Assembly (NCBI RefSeq): GCF_964204645.1
Contig: NC_134026.1
Location: 31,295,150 to 31,357,149 of the forward strand
Direction of reading: 5' to 3'
DNA length: 62,000 nt
From: Tubulanus polymorphus
Taxonomy: Eukaryota; Nemertea; Palaeonemertea; Tubulaniformes; Tubulanidae
In this document: one piece after another, positions 43,283-53,373 of the stretch
Layout: each line of letters opens with the position of its first letter
Position numbering within the stretch: position 1 is the first letter of the stretch
Program-made: the position numbers and the translations under genes
The notes under the pieces: model-generated
Told to the model about the DNA's origin: nothing
Databases searched by the model: none
What the model saw: only the letters and a program-made list of their open reading frames with translations

Positions 43283-43789
43283 AGATAACTTTGTGACTTA
43301 GAATCAATTCTAATGTTTTATTTAATTCTTAGTCAAAACTTAACTAATCAACTGTGGAACTGAACGACAGTGGAACTGAGCTCCAGTGGAACTGTGGAAC
43401 TGGTTAGCGGATAATGTGCGACAAGAGAGTGAAGACAGTTTGTTTTTGATGCTGTTTTGAAGCCTTTATGGTTTGTATAGAAATGTCGCAGTGTTTGAGG
43501 ACATGACGTTTGAATTATTTGCTTCAATGGAGGCTGCGACTTGCGTGTAGTGAACCGTGATGTCATTGTACACCCCCCCCCCCCCGAACATACCCTAAAC
43601 ACCTTAACAACATCGCAATATGAAACAGGGGGTTTTGAAATCAGAAATCTGTCGAATTTATAGAATCTTTGTTTATATCGAAGTACATTAGGAATTTCAG
43701 TTCCGGTTCAACGAAAAAGGGTTAAACTCAAATTTTTTGGCTTCATATTTACAATATCGACAACAATTAAAACTTCATCATTTTTTTAG

Positions 43790-43824
43790 AGAAAACATCT
43801 TTATATACGGGAAGCTGAACCCAG
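43790..43824 (+). CDS. Candidate 35-nt micro-exon
   Basis: Acceptor AAAACTTCATCATTTTTTTAG and donor CCCAG|GTAAAC enclose 35 nt open in two frames (RKHLYIREAEP or ENIFIYGKLNP). Too short to assign; splice signals are the only support. Confidence 0.2.
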
Positions 43825-43861
43825 GTAAACAACTTTCCATCCATCCCGCAACCAGCCCACA

Positions 43862-43896
43862 TCAGCCTGAACCAGCCTGAACCAGCCTGAACCAGC
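43862..43896 (+). repeat. 11-bp repeat AGCCTGAACC
   Basis: Three copies of CAGCCTGAACC. Confidence 0.9.
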
Positions 43897-44238
43897 AAAC
43901 GGTAATTGCAATCATTAACGAATCAAGTTATCAGACATCGGACATCAGACATGAGATCGTGCAGCAGATAGAATCCCCTCTCCACTCATAATGATCACTT
44001 ATCATCGAGTTCGCTCATCAGACGAGACTTCTCTAGCAGGGTTTGATGAAGCAACAAGTTGTTTTTAAACACGACACAATTTCGCCCCTCAGAGGTGAGA
44101 CTTGTAGCTGCAATCATGTGACATGTGTGTACATACGGCTCATCAGACAGTCACCTGTCCACTCTAATCAGTCGTCATAGCAACGTTTTCGACAATTTTC
44201 CAGCCGGGTGAAAGTGAACTTGTTTGAGCCACGAGCAT

Positions 44239-44398
44239 CAGACAGGCGGACAGACAGGCAGGCAGGCAGGCAGGCGGACAGCCAGACAGGCGGACAGACA
44301 GCCAGACAGGTGGACAGACAGGCAGACAGACAGACAGACAGACAGGCGGACAGACAGACAGACAGACAGACAGACAGGCGGACAGACAGACAGACAGC
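44239..44398 (+). repeat. (CAGA/CAGG)n tetranucleotide tract
   Basis: Forty tetranucleotide units mixing CAGA, CAGG and CGGA. Open in many frames (Asp/Arg/Gln or Cys/Leu/Ser/Val), which is an artefact. Confidence 0.96.
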
Positions 44399-44693
44399 AA
44401 TGCCATGAAGTTTACTCAAAATAATCCAATTTTTTGTGCTTCTTAATCATTTCTAGAGATATTTTCTGCAACTAAAAAACAAGTTGTAGAATTCTATAAG
44501 TTGAATCTTTACCCGTTTTTCGATGAATTAAGACAGTGCGTGTATAACTGGTAAATTGTTAATCCGAGGATTGTGGCTTCACGCGAATGATTGGAAAAAC
44601 CTCGTCCCATTATCCGTGATTGGTTGGGAATCATCGGAAAAAACAGAGCGCTGTCAAATAATATCTGCGCAGAGCTGTATCGTCACAACATTC

Positions 44694-44730
44694 TGCTGCT
44701 GCTGCTGCTGCTGCTGCGGCTGCGGCTGTT
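44694..44730 (+). repeat. (CTG)8 with CGG-type tail
   Basis: CTG units followed by CGGCTGCGGCTG. Reads as poly-Cys in one frame; not supported as coding. Confidence 0.9.
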
Positions 44731-45284
44731 GTCTCCGCATATTTTTTTTCAATAAATGTCATTTGCAATATCTACTAATACACGAACCTAGCCTAAAGCA
44801 AAATATCTACGGAGAGTGGGAGAAAGAAAATAGAGCGAAAGGAGAGAGATTGTGTGAGGAGGACGGATAGGGAGATGGAGAGAGGTTGAGAGGAGAGAAA
44901 GGAGAGAGAGGAGAGAGGGGAAAGGGGAGATGGAGAGGAAGTTTTTCTATTTTTATCAGCGGTATTGTGTCCTGACGCGTAAACCTCTCTCATCACGTGG
45001 TACACGCTGATGGAGAGGGATTCCTCGTAGTCTGACTGTGAAAGCAACAGGTGACATTGATCAATTCCAAGCGGCAAACCTTTAATCTAGTTTTGAAGAA
45101 ATCGTGCTCAAGAGGCTAAAAGAATGATTGTCGGCTATAAATGTGGTTTGCATTGATCTTCGGCGAGTTCTAAAAACCTTAAACAAACATGTGGTTGGAG
45201 ACTGTGGTATAACCATGGTCAATATTAGAGCGCGCAAAATGAGGTGTTTACTGGTCAATAAAAATAAGTGCTACCGGTAGAAAT

Positions 45285-45565
45285 TGGATCTGCTGCTGGT
45301 GCTGCTACTGGTGCAGGTGATGGGGCTGCTGGTAGCTGGTCGGACTGCTACTGCTGCTGGTGCAGGAAATGGGGCTGCTGCTGGGCTGCTACTGGTGCTG
45401 GTGCTGCTGGTGTGGGGTATTGCCTCTGGATTATTGGTGGTAGGGCTGGTTGGTTCAAGATTTTTGCTGGTAGGTGCTAGTGCTGGTGGTGCGGGTTGTT
45501 GCTGGTGCTGGTACTGGCAGTGCTACTGGGTGGTGTTGCTGGTGTTAGTGCTGGTATTACTGGAT
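45285..45565 (+). repeat. Degenerate GCTGCTGGTG array
   Basis: Irregular GCTGCTGGTGCTGCTACTGG, GGGGCTGCTGG and GTTGCTGGTGTTAGTGCTGG modules. It resembles the 40816-41213 array in composition and in encoding Gly/Ala (EIGSAAGAATGAGDGAAGS) in one plus frame, but has no fixed period. Confidence 0.75.
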
Positions 45566-46260
45566 CCATGGTGGGATGCATATGTTATGGTAATGACCAG
45601 CCAGGACCCTCACCCTCAAAGGTTTAACTCAAGTCTTTGTTTAAATTGCTATTGGTTTAAATTCAATGAGTTCTAGGCCTGGGCGGGCCCAACAATGTTA
45701 ATTTGAAACTGACAGTCCGAGTCCATGTAGTAGTAACAATAGTTTAAGCTTCAAACGGTTTCACCTGATGAAGCTTCCACTATTAGTAAAAATAAATCTA
45801 GTTAAATCTTCAATATAGCCGTAGATACGAGTTGTAGGTATTCATCAGATACTCGTTTCACGTTTTGTAGAGATGATTGATATGATTGTCACTGTGTATC
45901 TCACTAAGTGTCTATGAGTTATACTAACTGTATAGACAGTATGTCAGATGTCACTGGTCGGGTCTCTAAAAGCAGGAAAGGAAGTAGATTCCAGCAAGGA
46001 AGTACTTAAGTCTCTGCCTGCTATTATCGGCTGCTATGTTGATTATTGTGAGTCTTGTCTTTCCATGGTTTGTTCCTTAGATCGTGATAGCGATGTTAAA
46101 TCACCGGTTTGTCGCAGTCGTCGCCGTGTGTAGACTTAACCTTCTCAGTTCATTAAAAACCTGACTGCGCTTTTTACAACTCGGGCAGAAACAGCTAATA
46201 GTAGTAGGAAAATCCCAAGTAAAATTCCAGTAAAATTACGGTAAAATCCCAAATCTTCAC
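45566..46260. other. No gene seen
   Basis: Open stretch 45948-46133 (plus) has no splice support or recognised domain. Confidence 0.35.
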
Positions 46261-47034
46261 TATTCCTGAAAATGTCTATTAGAAAATAGTTGAAACGTTG
46301 AATAAACTACACTAGCTCCAGGAAACTCTTTTTATTCTAAGTGTGCAGGGATTTCATATTGTTTTTACAACACGGACTCAGAGTGTTTCATTAATGGTTA
46401 TAATGAGGACAACATCAGTATTCCTGAAGATGACTATTAGGATAAAGTCGAAACGTTGAATAAACTACACTAGCTCAAGGAATACAGTATTCCTGAAGAT
46501 GACTATTAGAATAAAGTCGTAACGTTGAATAAACTACACTAGCTCAAGGAATACAGTATTCCTGAAGATGACTACTAGGATATAGTCGAAACGTTGAATA
46601 AACTACACTAGCTCAAGGAATACAGTATTCCTGAAGATGACATTAGGATGAAGTCGAAACGTTGAATAAACTACACTAGCTCAAGGAATACAGTATTCCT
46701 GAAGATGACTACTAGGATATAGTCGAAACGTTGAATAAACTACACTAGCTCAAGGAATACAGTATTCCTGAAGATGACTATTAGGACAAAGTCGAAACGT
46801 TGAATAAACTACACTAGCTCAAGGAATACAGTATTCCTGAAGATGACTATTAGGATAAAGTCGAAACGTTGAATAAACTACACTAGCTCAAGGAATACAG
46901 TATTCCTGAAGATGACTATTAGGATAAAGTCGAAACGTTGAATAAACTACACTAGCTCAAGGAATACAGTATTCCTGAAGATGACTATTAGGATAAAGTC
47001 GAAACGTTGAATAAACTACACTAACTCAAGAAAC
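46261..47034 (+). repeat. 69-bp satellite array 3: one 158-bp unit then nine 69-bp units
   Basis: GAAACG-type cores lie at 46292, then 158 bp later at 46450, then about every 69 bp to 47001. The long unit contains the leader (AGGGATTTCATATTGTTTTT, ACAACACGGACTCAGAGTGT, TTCATTAATGGTTATAATGA, GGACAACATC) absent from the short units. The 46519 copy has GTAACG and the 46656 copy lacks one base. The array ends CTAACTCAAGAAACGTTTCA. Confidence 0.97.
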
Positions 47035-47251
47035 GTTTCAGACTCAGTTATGTTATGTTGTTTTCGACTGGGAACTGAGAGCGACGAAGACCTCTAAAGG
47101 ATACAAAAACATCAGGACAGGTTGAAGGTTTTTACCGTTACCATATACCTGTCACCTAAACCAGAAAAATGGTGCATTATCGTAAGATATTCTATGAATA
47201 TCAAATCAATATAGATCATTAATCTTACTGTCAATAGTAAGCACTGACCCC

Positions 47252-47268
47252 CTCGGAAACTAAGCAGG
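47252..47268 (+). other. 5S-rRNA-like fragment
   Basis: CTCGGAAACTAAGCAGG matches the internal control region of animal 5S rRNA (CTCGGAAGCTAAGCAGG) at 16 of 17 positions. The rest of 5S is not evident, so it may be a fragment, a 5S-derived SINE remnant or chance. Confidence 0.25.
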
Positions 47269-47779
47269 CTAAATTGAAATCTACAGCCGCCGTATTTCAG
47301 CCCTAATGGTCGTATTACTGCGTGGCCTGATGTATTGAGGATTAATATAAGACCGTGATAAAATAAACCCCCATCAGTTCATGAATAGCAATCCAAATTG
47401 ATAACGGGCTGTGAATTAAAGACAGATTGGTGGAAGGACAGTAGTGGAGCTCGATGTAGAATCCCAGTGGTCTTCTACTAATTGTATAAATTGGCTGAGA
47501 CACAGAGAGATAGAGAGAATGCTGGATTGTTCGTCTCAGCGCGCACTGGACTTCACCACTTCTTAGCCGCTGAATCCATTTAGAATTTCATTAAGTAGCC
47601 TTAATTACACTTTAATATTGACTGGTTGTTACATCAGGGTGTCGACGTATAAACTAGATTTATTGAACTGTAACACCAATAACGGCGCGCTGTGAATGTC
47701 TCAATCTATACTAAGTATACGTCACACTAGAAAATATCTAATTCCTGGACACTAGGAATAAAAATATTAATGAAGAGAG

Positions 47780-48005
47780 TCAGAAATATTGTTTCCTTGA
47801 GCTAATGGTTTATTAAAAGTATGGACTTAATCATAAATGTCATCTTCAGGAATATTTAGGAATTGTTTACTCCAAATCAAGTCTCTTGGTATAAAATCCC
47901 ACTCCTAAGAATGAAAAAGAAAGTCCGAAGTGTTTCCTTGAGCTAAAAGTTTTTTGTGGCCTTTCGACCTTATCCTGATAGTCACGTTCAGGTCGCAGTT
48001 CCACT
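47780..48005 (-). mobile_element. Two degenerate minus-strand copies of the 158-bp element
   Basis: TTTCCTTGAGCTAATGGTTT, ATTAAAAGTATGGACTTAAT, GTCATCTTCAGGAATATT, then GTCCGAAGTGTTTCCTTGAG, GTGGCCTTTCGACCTTATCC and TGATAGTCACGTTCAGG. The second copy keeps GTCGAAAGG with CTGAACG, a broken core. Confidence 0.75.
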
Positions 48006-48019
48006 TTTAGGCCTGGCTA

Positions 48020-48310
48020 GAATTCTATAGAATTGACTTGTTGTTCTGTTCTGGATGAATAGTTGCGGGATTCCCATTCAAATGAATAATGACGTCACAG
48101 GAGATTCCACTCTATGAATTCCAGTCGAACACGTCAGTAATCAGACCGGTCAGTGTGGCCGAATGGTCGGACGATCGCCTCCGAGACCGGAGGTCCGAGA
48201 TCGAATCCTCGCTATGGTGCTCGACTTAGATGGAGGTCCGGCATCACCCCAAATAATTTTTTTCTTCGATTATTCTGGCTTCATTTAATTTCTATTTGTT
48301 AATCAGCAGG
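48020..48310 (+). mobile_element. tRNA-Leu-like SINE, copy 2 (uninterrupted)
   Basis: The tRNA-like block 48149-48217 has the head GTCAGTGTGGCCGAATGGTC, anticodon-arm-like CCTCC/GGAGG and B box GATCGAATCC (48199-48208). The acceptor stem does not close, so it is not a tRNA gene. Upstream 100 bp and downstream 90 bp also match copy 1, giving an element of about 270-290 bp. Confidence 0.75.
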
Positions 48311-48405
48311 GGCCAGTTGCACAGTCGTGACTTAAGTCCAAAATTAGTCTTAAATCTTAAGATTGGTCTTAAGTTGTAAGATTGGCTAAGCGGGTCGTGG
48401 GGTAT
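48311..48405 (+). mobile_element. MITE left half next to SINE copy 2
   Basis: GGGGCCAGTTGCACAGTCGT, GACTTAAGTCCAAAATTAGT, CTTAAATCTTAAGATTGGTC then TTAAGTTGTAAGATTGGCTA; the right end is missing. Confidence 0.75.
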
Positions 48406-48762
48406 ATCTAGGGGTCGGTTCTGTATCTATTTGAGTCGATACAAGAAATTTCACTTTAAACTTACAATTAAATTGCTAATATCTGAAGATAAGAAACAAT
48501 CAAGTGTCAAAATCATTGATATTTAACGATAATATTATCTGATATATTGATACTGATATCTCGATACTTTTATATCGAGATAACTTATATCAACAAAATG
48601 TCAGTCATTTTAAAAGTACAAGAATCTATTATAGAGATTTAAGTCATGTTCTCATGATGCAGTTGAATGACATATTATTATTACTTTAAAGGTTAACTTG
48701 ACTTGGGTCAAAATTACGAGCTTTCGGTATAGTAGTTAGATTAGACCTGGTGAAGAAACAAG
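48406..48762. other. No gene seen
   Basis: AT-rich sequence rich in GATATC/ATATCGAGATA motifs (48540-48590) that form small hairpins. Confidence 0.4.
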
Positions 48763-49214
48763 TTGGCCACAGTCGAGACTTTAGACCAAAAGTGGTCTTA
48801 AATCTGAAGACTGTTACATCTCTTTAGAACCAAAATGAGTTTAGACTGGTCTTCAGTTGTGAGATTTGTTAACGAACTAAGATGGTCTTAGACTGGTCTT
48901 AAGTTGTTAGATTGGCTATAGAACCAAAATGAGCTTGGACTGGTCTTAAGTTGTTAGATTGGCTATAGAACCAAAATGAGCTTAGACTGGTCTTAAGTTG
49001 TTAGATTGGCTATAGAACCAAAATGAGCTTAGACTGGTCTTAAGTTGTAGGATTGGTTATAGAACCAAAATGAGCTTGGACTGGTCTTAAGTTGTAGGAT
49101 TGGCTATAGAACCAAAATGAGTTTAGACTGGTCTTAAGTTGTTAGATTTGTTAACGAACTAAGATGGTCTTGGACTGGTCTCGAATCTAAGTCGCTCTGA
49201 CTGTGGAACTAGCC
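48763..49214 (-). mobile_element. MITE with expanded 47-bp interior, reverse orientation
   Basis: Ends GTTGGCCACAGTCGAGACTT and (reverse complement) GGCTAGTTCCACAGTCAGAG enclose about seven units of CTTAAGTTGTTAGATTGGCT, ATAGAACCAAAATGAGCTTA, GACTGGT. Same structure as 4177-4640 on the opposite strand. Confidence 0.85.
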
Positions 49215-49366
49215 TTACAGTATTTCTAACCTACACAGTTCTACTTCAGTTTACATGTTTACCGATGCGACGCCAGTTTCACACGCGGCTCCTCTACAAA
49301 TTTGATATCTATGTTTATTGATGGTTATATCTACCGAAGCAAATCAAGACAAATCGAGCGTTTGTA

Positions 49367-49562
49367 TTGATGATACAGTCTCCTCGAGAAAATGAAAATC
49401 TAATTTTCTGTCGTCTCTTAATGCATTTCATAGATTTTACAGCAGAAGAATTAAACCCCGGTTCATTTACCTCTTTACTGTCAGATTATTGTGTGATTTC
49501 AATTTATCATTTGGGAACACATGTTAACTGTACCAATAAAAATCACCTCGATCTATTTTCAT
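49367..49562. other. Open frame 49367-49564, not supported
   Basis: No domain and no good splice sites; adjacent to MITE sequence. Confidence 0.25.
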
Positions 49563-49715
49563 AGTCATGGCTCCGATTTAAGACCAATACGAGTGATCTT
49601 AAGACTGATCTTTTATGGTGATGTATCTACGTGTTTAAGATTGTCTATGGGACGAAGAGCGAAGATGGTCTTAAATTCAAGGTCGTAACTTTGAAACTGA
49701 GTCCCGTAAATGTGG
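49563..49715 (+). mobile_element. MITE copy whose right end runs into a 20-bp array
   Basis: TAGTCATGGCTCCGATTTAA, GACCAATACGAGTGATCTTA, then AAGATGGTCTTAAATTCAAG, GTCGTAACTTTGAAACTGAG. The last 20 bases are the MITE end and are followed without a break by copies of the same 20 bp. Confidence 0.75.
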
Positions 49716-50215
49716 AACTGAGTTCATGACTGTGGAACTGAGTCCAGAACTGTGGAACTGGATCCAGAACTGTGAAACTGAGTCCTGAACTGTGGAACTG
49801 AGTTCAGAACTGTGGAACTGGGCCCAGAACTGTGGAACTGGATCCAGAACTGTGAAACTGAGTCCTGAACTGTGGAACTGAGTTCAGAACTGTGGAACTA
49901 GATCCAGAACTGTGGAACTGGGCCCAGAACTGGAATTGAGTCCAGAACTGCGGAACTGGACCCAGAACTGTGAAACTGAGTCCTGAACTGTGGAACTGAG
50001 TTCAGAACTGTGGAACTAGATCCAGAACTGTGGAACTGGGCCCAGAACTGGAATTGAGTCCAGAACTGCGTAACTGGACCCAGAACTGTGGAAGCAGGAA
50101 GCAGATGTGAAAGCTGGGTCTTGAACTGTGGAAGCTGGGCCTTCAACTGTGGAACTGAGTTGAGAACTGTGGAAGCTGGGCCTTCAACTGTGGAACTGAG
50201 TCGAGAACTGTGAAA
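49690..50215 (+). repeat. 20-bp minisatellite, about 26 copies
   Basis: The first units read CGTAACTTTGAAACTGAGTC, CCGTAAATGTGGAACTGAGT, CATGACTGTGGAACTGAGTC, then typical CAGAACTGTGGAACTGGATC. A block of about 120 bp with GGCCCAGAACTGGAATTGAG is duplicated (49920 and 50040). Confidence 0.95.
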
Positions 50216-50549
50216 CTAAGTGGGATCCAATTCGAAGAAACTAACAAAGACAATTATCACAATTATCGCGACTATTTGGAGGTGACAATTGAATTGTAAA
50301 TGTTTAGAACGCGTAGGCGCTGCAGTCGTCGTAACAACCTGCTGGGCTGCAATCAGACTTAAGTTATTCGTCATTAGACTTTAGTTATTCGACATCAGAC
50401 ACCGAGTGAATTCTACCAATTAATTGAAATCATTCTCTAAATATTAACGCAGTGTTTGGCGATGCATAATTCATGAATGACCTGTTGGTCAACTTCAATA
50501 CTGACCTCGACCCAGGTGACACGCGACTACATTGAAACTCGCTGCTAAT

Positions 50550-50643
50550 ATGACTTATATATCCAAATGACGACTTACAATTTTAATAAACAGAATTGCA
50601 ATTCAGTTCACTAAAAGTGTAAGTCATCATTTGGATAAGTCAT
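50550..50643. repeat. Long inverted repeat, MITE-like hairpin
   Basis: ATGACTTATATATCCAAATG then ACGACTTACA pairs with TGTAAGTCATCATTTGGATA then AGTCAT around an AT-rich centre of about 40 nt. Related TTTACTAAAAATAAGTCGTC fragments lie at 50730 and 32760, so it belongs to a dispersed family. Confidence 0.75.
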
Positions 50644-51471
50644 CCCATTACTGAAGTCGTTTCTATTTTCAAAATCAAAATCGAAGACAGATCAGATCAA
50701 AATCAGAGTCAAAATCTTCATTTCTAATTCAATTTACTAAAAATAAGTCGTCACTTGGAAAAAAGTCATTTCTAATTAATCAATATTTTCCTTAATTCAT
50801 TTTTCTCGAAGATGTCACTAGTACTATTACGAATATATAGTTGCGCAGTTATAATCAGAATGAATGTAGGTTGTAGTTTTATAGGACTCAGCCGTTATTG
50901 GTCTGACTTATTGCCGACCACTCAGTAATCATCAATTAATGTAACAGCACTTTCTCTGTTTTGCGGTTTATAGGAAAACAAGTCGTCCAGATAACAAAAT
51001 CAATGTTGATGCTATTAGCAACGCGCTAATTGGTATGTGAAACAGTCAGCTGATATTGTCTTTATTGCTATCGGTTCACATTTACTACGAATCTGTTGAA
51101 ATAAATGTCTCGGGAAAAAGCATCTCCTTCAACATCGGTCACGAATAAATTTCCCCGATACCGTTACATGTACAGGCAGTGTGTGCGTTTAATTTAGTTT
51201 ACGATTTCCAAAAAAAAAATCTTTACAAAAATGAAAAATTATTATACGTAAAAACTACATTGTTTTCAGAAAAAGGGTTTTTCATAGAAGTCAAAAATAT
51301 CTTCAATCACGTGTCTGATGCCGAATAGGAAAAATACTTAGCCTTGATTCAAAAATCAAACAGGAAAAATAAGTTTCTTAAGTCTGACGAACAACTTTTC
51401 AAAATGCGGGACAAGTTTTCCGCAATAGGGGACGCGAGTTGATCAGGGTACAAGTTGACTCTGGGTATTAG
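50644..51471. other. No gene seen
   Basis: AT-rich sequence including another fragment of the inverted-repeat family (50725-50770). Confidence 0.4.
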
Positions 51472-51657
51472 TTGATCTGGGAATTAATTAGTAAGACCTG
51501 CTACCGCAAAATATCATCAGCTTTAAGGGATTTTCTTTCGCATTTCGACGCCGTTCTCAACACTAGACTTCTTCAAAGTAACTTGAATCGAATGAAAGTT
51601 GTAAATATAATCAATCAGAGAGCTCTGGGGACGGTTGAAAGGAAGTCGTTAGAATGA
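51472..51657 (+). CDS. Candidate exon, helical domain, possibly CARD-like
   Basis: The open frame reads KTCYRKISSALRDFLSHFDA, then VLNTRLLQSNLNRMKVVNII and NQRALGTVERKSLE to a stop. The spacing of D, LL, I and L residues resembles helices 2-4 of a caspase-recruitment domain. The upstream part of such a domain is not visible, and the acceptor (TTAATTAG) is weak. It could be a degraded exon or chance. Confidence 0.2.
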   Translation: MIWELISKTCYRKISSALRDFLSHFDAVLNTRLLQSNLNRMKVVNIINQRALGTVERKSLE

Positions 51658-52050
51658 GTCGTATAACACGTATACCACCTACCTGTTGCCTGTCCGTCCA
51701 GGAGTAAGATCCTTAAATGATAGCACGAGTAGTTAGACTAATAGCTGTCGCGGTAAGACGATTAAAATGGAATGTCACACTCTCACGGCTCACAGATAAC
51801 GACGGCACAATCCTAGCCTAACGCCCTATAGTCTGTTACACACGAGTAGATTAATTAAAAACGGGTGAGATGAAGTAAAGATGTTTCTGCAGGAAACTGA
51901 AAAGCTACTTATCAGGAATGTGGAGCAGTTCGCAGTGGCGCAGTGTCGGCTAATGTGCGCTGACACAACGATACGACAGACGCGCGCTACTGACAGACGA
52001 CATCATAGTTCTAATTTAAAGGGGTTCTTATTACAGTTAACTTCACGATC

Positions 52051-52328
52051 TAGTTCCACAGTTTTGAGTTAGAGTTGACCCTGAACTCGGGACTCAATTC
52101 CACACTTGACCCTGAACTCGGGACCCAGTTCCACAGTTGACCCTGAACTCGGGACCCAGCTCCACAGTTAACCCTGAACTCGGGACACAGCTCCACAGTT
52201 AACTCTGAACTCAGGATCTAGCTCCACAGTTTTGAGTTAGAGTTAACTGTGAACTCAGCGTACAGTTCTACAGTGAGTAGTTGACCCTGAACTCGCGACT
52301 CAATTCCACAGTTGTGAGTTAGAGTTCA
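52051..52328 (+). repeat. TIR-like satellite, about 7 variable copies
   Basis: CTAGTTCCACAGTTTTGAGT, TAGAGTTGACCCTGAACTCG and GGACCCAGTTCCACAGTT alternate with shorter units lacking the GAGTTAGAG part. Same family as 43022-43282. Confidence 0.88.
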
Positions 52329-52580
52329 CTAAAAATCCAAAATAACCTCATTGATCCTTGAAATTATATAATTTATTGTCGACAATATTAAGCATTATAT
52401 GTGTATCATTTTTCAAGGCATCCGTAAACTTTCCAGTTATTCTTTTTTTGTTTAGCGAAGTGTTAATAAGATCTAACAGATATAGGCTTGTCATCTGTGC
52501 GCGATTATTTTAATTCTGCGAAAAGCCGCTTCTGTGTCCGTCGTCAGCCGAACACACGCCGACACACTCCATCATCTTAC

Positions 52581-52620
52581 GTGTCAAAGCATTTAGCTTC
52601 TTCATTTCACGCCAGGACAT
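52581..52620 (-). CDS. Candidate 40-nt exon starting with ATG
   Basis: On the minus strand TTGGTTTTTTTGTGTTGAAAG precedes ATG and the frame reads MSWREMKKLNALT before the donor ACAC|GTAAGA. The plus strand of the same interval also shows an acceptor (TTCTTTTTTTGTTTAG at 52455) and donor (ATGA|GTAAGT at 52666), but the plus frame is stopped near its start. Low confidence on either strand. Confidence 0.2.
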
Positions 52621-52679
52621 CTTTCAACACAAAAAAACCAATTGAATATGCTATAAGCAATATGAGTAAGTAATTCCCA

Positions 52680-53220
52680 GTAGACAGGCTAATTCTTTGC
52701 AAGATTGGCCACGTCTTGTGGCTAAGACCTGATGAAAGGAAGGCTGTCAACGCTCGAGCGACTGCATACAAAAATACGGACAGGTCTTGAATGTAAATAT
52801 ATTAGAGAAAAAATAGTGCGTGAGATAAGAGAGGAGCGACGTGGACAGAAACCGGACATCGGGATAATCATATCAGAAATAAGGTTATTTCCGCTGGTTT
52901 AGAGCTTGTGTCCGGAGACCGCGGGGTTCGGGTCGTTCTCGACCACTGGAAACAAAACATGTTGCTTTTGATATCAAAAAGTGCAACAACTGTCGAAGTC
53001 GAGTTGAATACTGATCTGAAACAACATGGCGCAGGCGGTGACGTCATCTCTCCACTCGACAATACCGTATCACAGCAACACCTCCTGACCGGAGAGGTAT
53101 TATGGGAAGGTTGTTATGTTTGAAACCTTCAACAATTATAACCGGTATATTCACTCCCTAACAACGAAGATAACAAAAAGTAGATGGCGGTGAAGTGAGG
53201 TGAGACAGGGCGTTAGTTCA
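52680..53220. other. Open stretch 52824-53123 on plus strand, unrecognised
   Basis: A 99-codon frame on the plus strand contains GVRVVLDHWKQNMLLLISKS and ATTVEVELNTDLKQHGAGGD, with a TTTAG acceptor at 52902 and a possible donor GAGAG|GTATTA at 53096. Composition is protein-like and CpG-rich, but no family is recognised. Confidence 0.3.
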
Positions 53221-53340
53221 GGGGAGGGGAGGGGAGTGGGGAGGGGAGGATAGAGGGGAGAGTGTGCCGTTCAGGAAACAGTCACTAATGACCCGAGAAC
53301 GTGGCTGTTATTGTCAGGTTAGTAAACATTCCACACCACA

Positions 53341-53341
<1 letters not shown>

Positions 53342-53373
<32 letters not shown>
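53342..53373 (+). repeat. (GCA)10 tract
   Basis: Ten to eleven GCA units. Preceded by a GGGGAGGGGAGTGGGG-type G-rich segment at 53221-53262. Confidence 0.93.

Noticed and set aside
44164-44424. Cys/Leu/Ser/Val repeat protein
   Set aside because: Translation of (CAGA)n tetranucleotides in overlapping frames.
49470-49545. Minus-strand exon before GTAAAT donor
   Set aside because: All three frames contain stops between the possible acceptor and donor.
52456-52665. Plus-strand exon between TTTTTTTGTTTAG and ATGA|GTAAGT
   Set aside because: Splice signals are good but a TAA lies in frame near the start and no ATG follows it, so it cannot be an internal coding exon in that frame; a non-coding exon remains possible.
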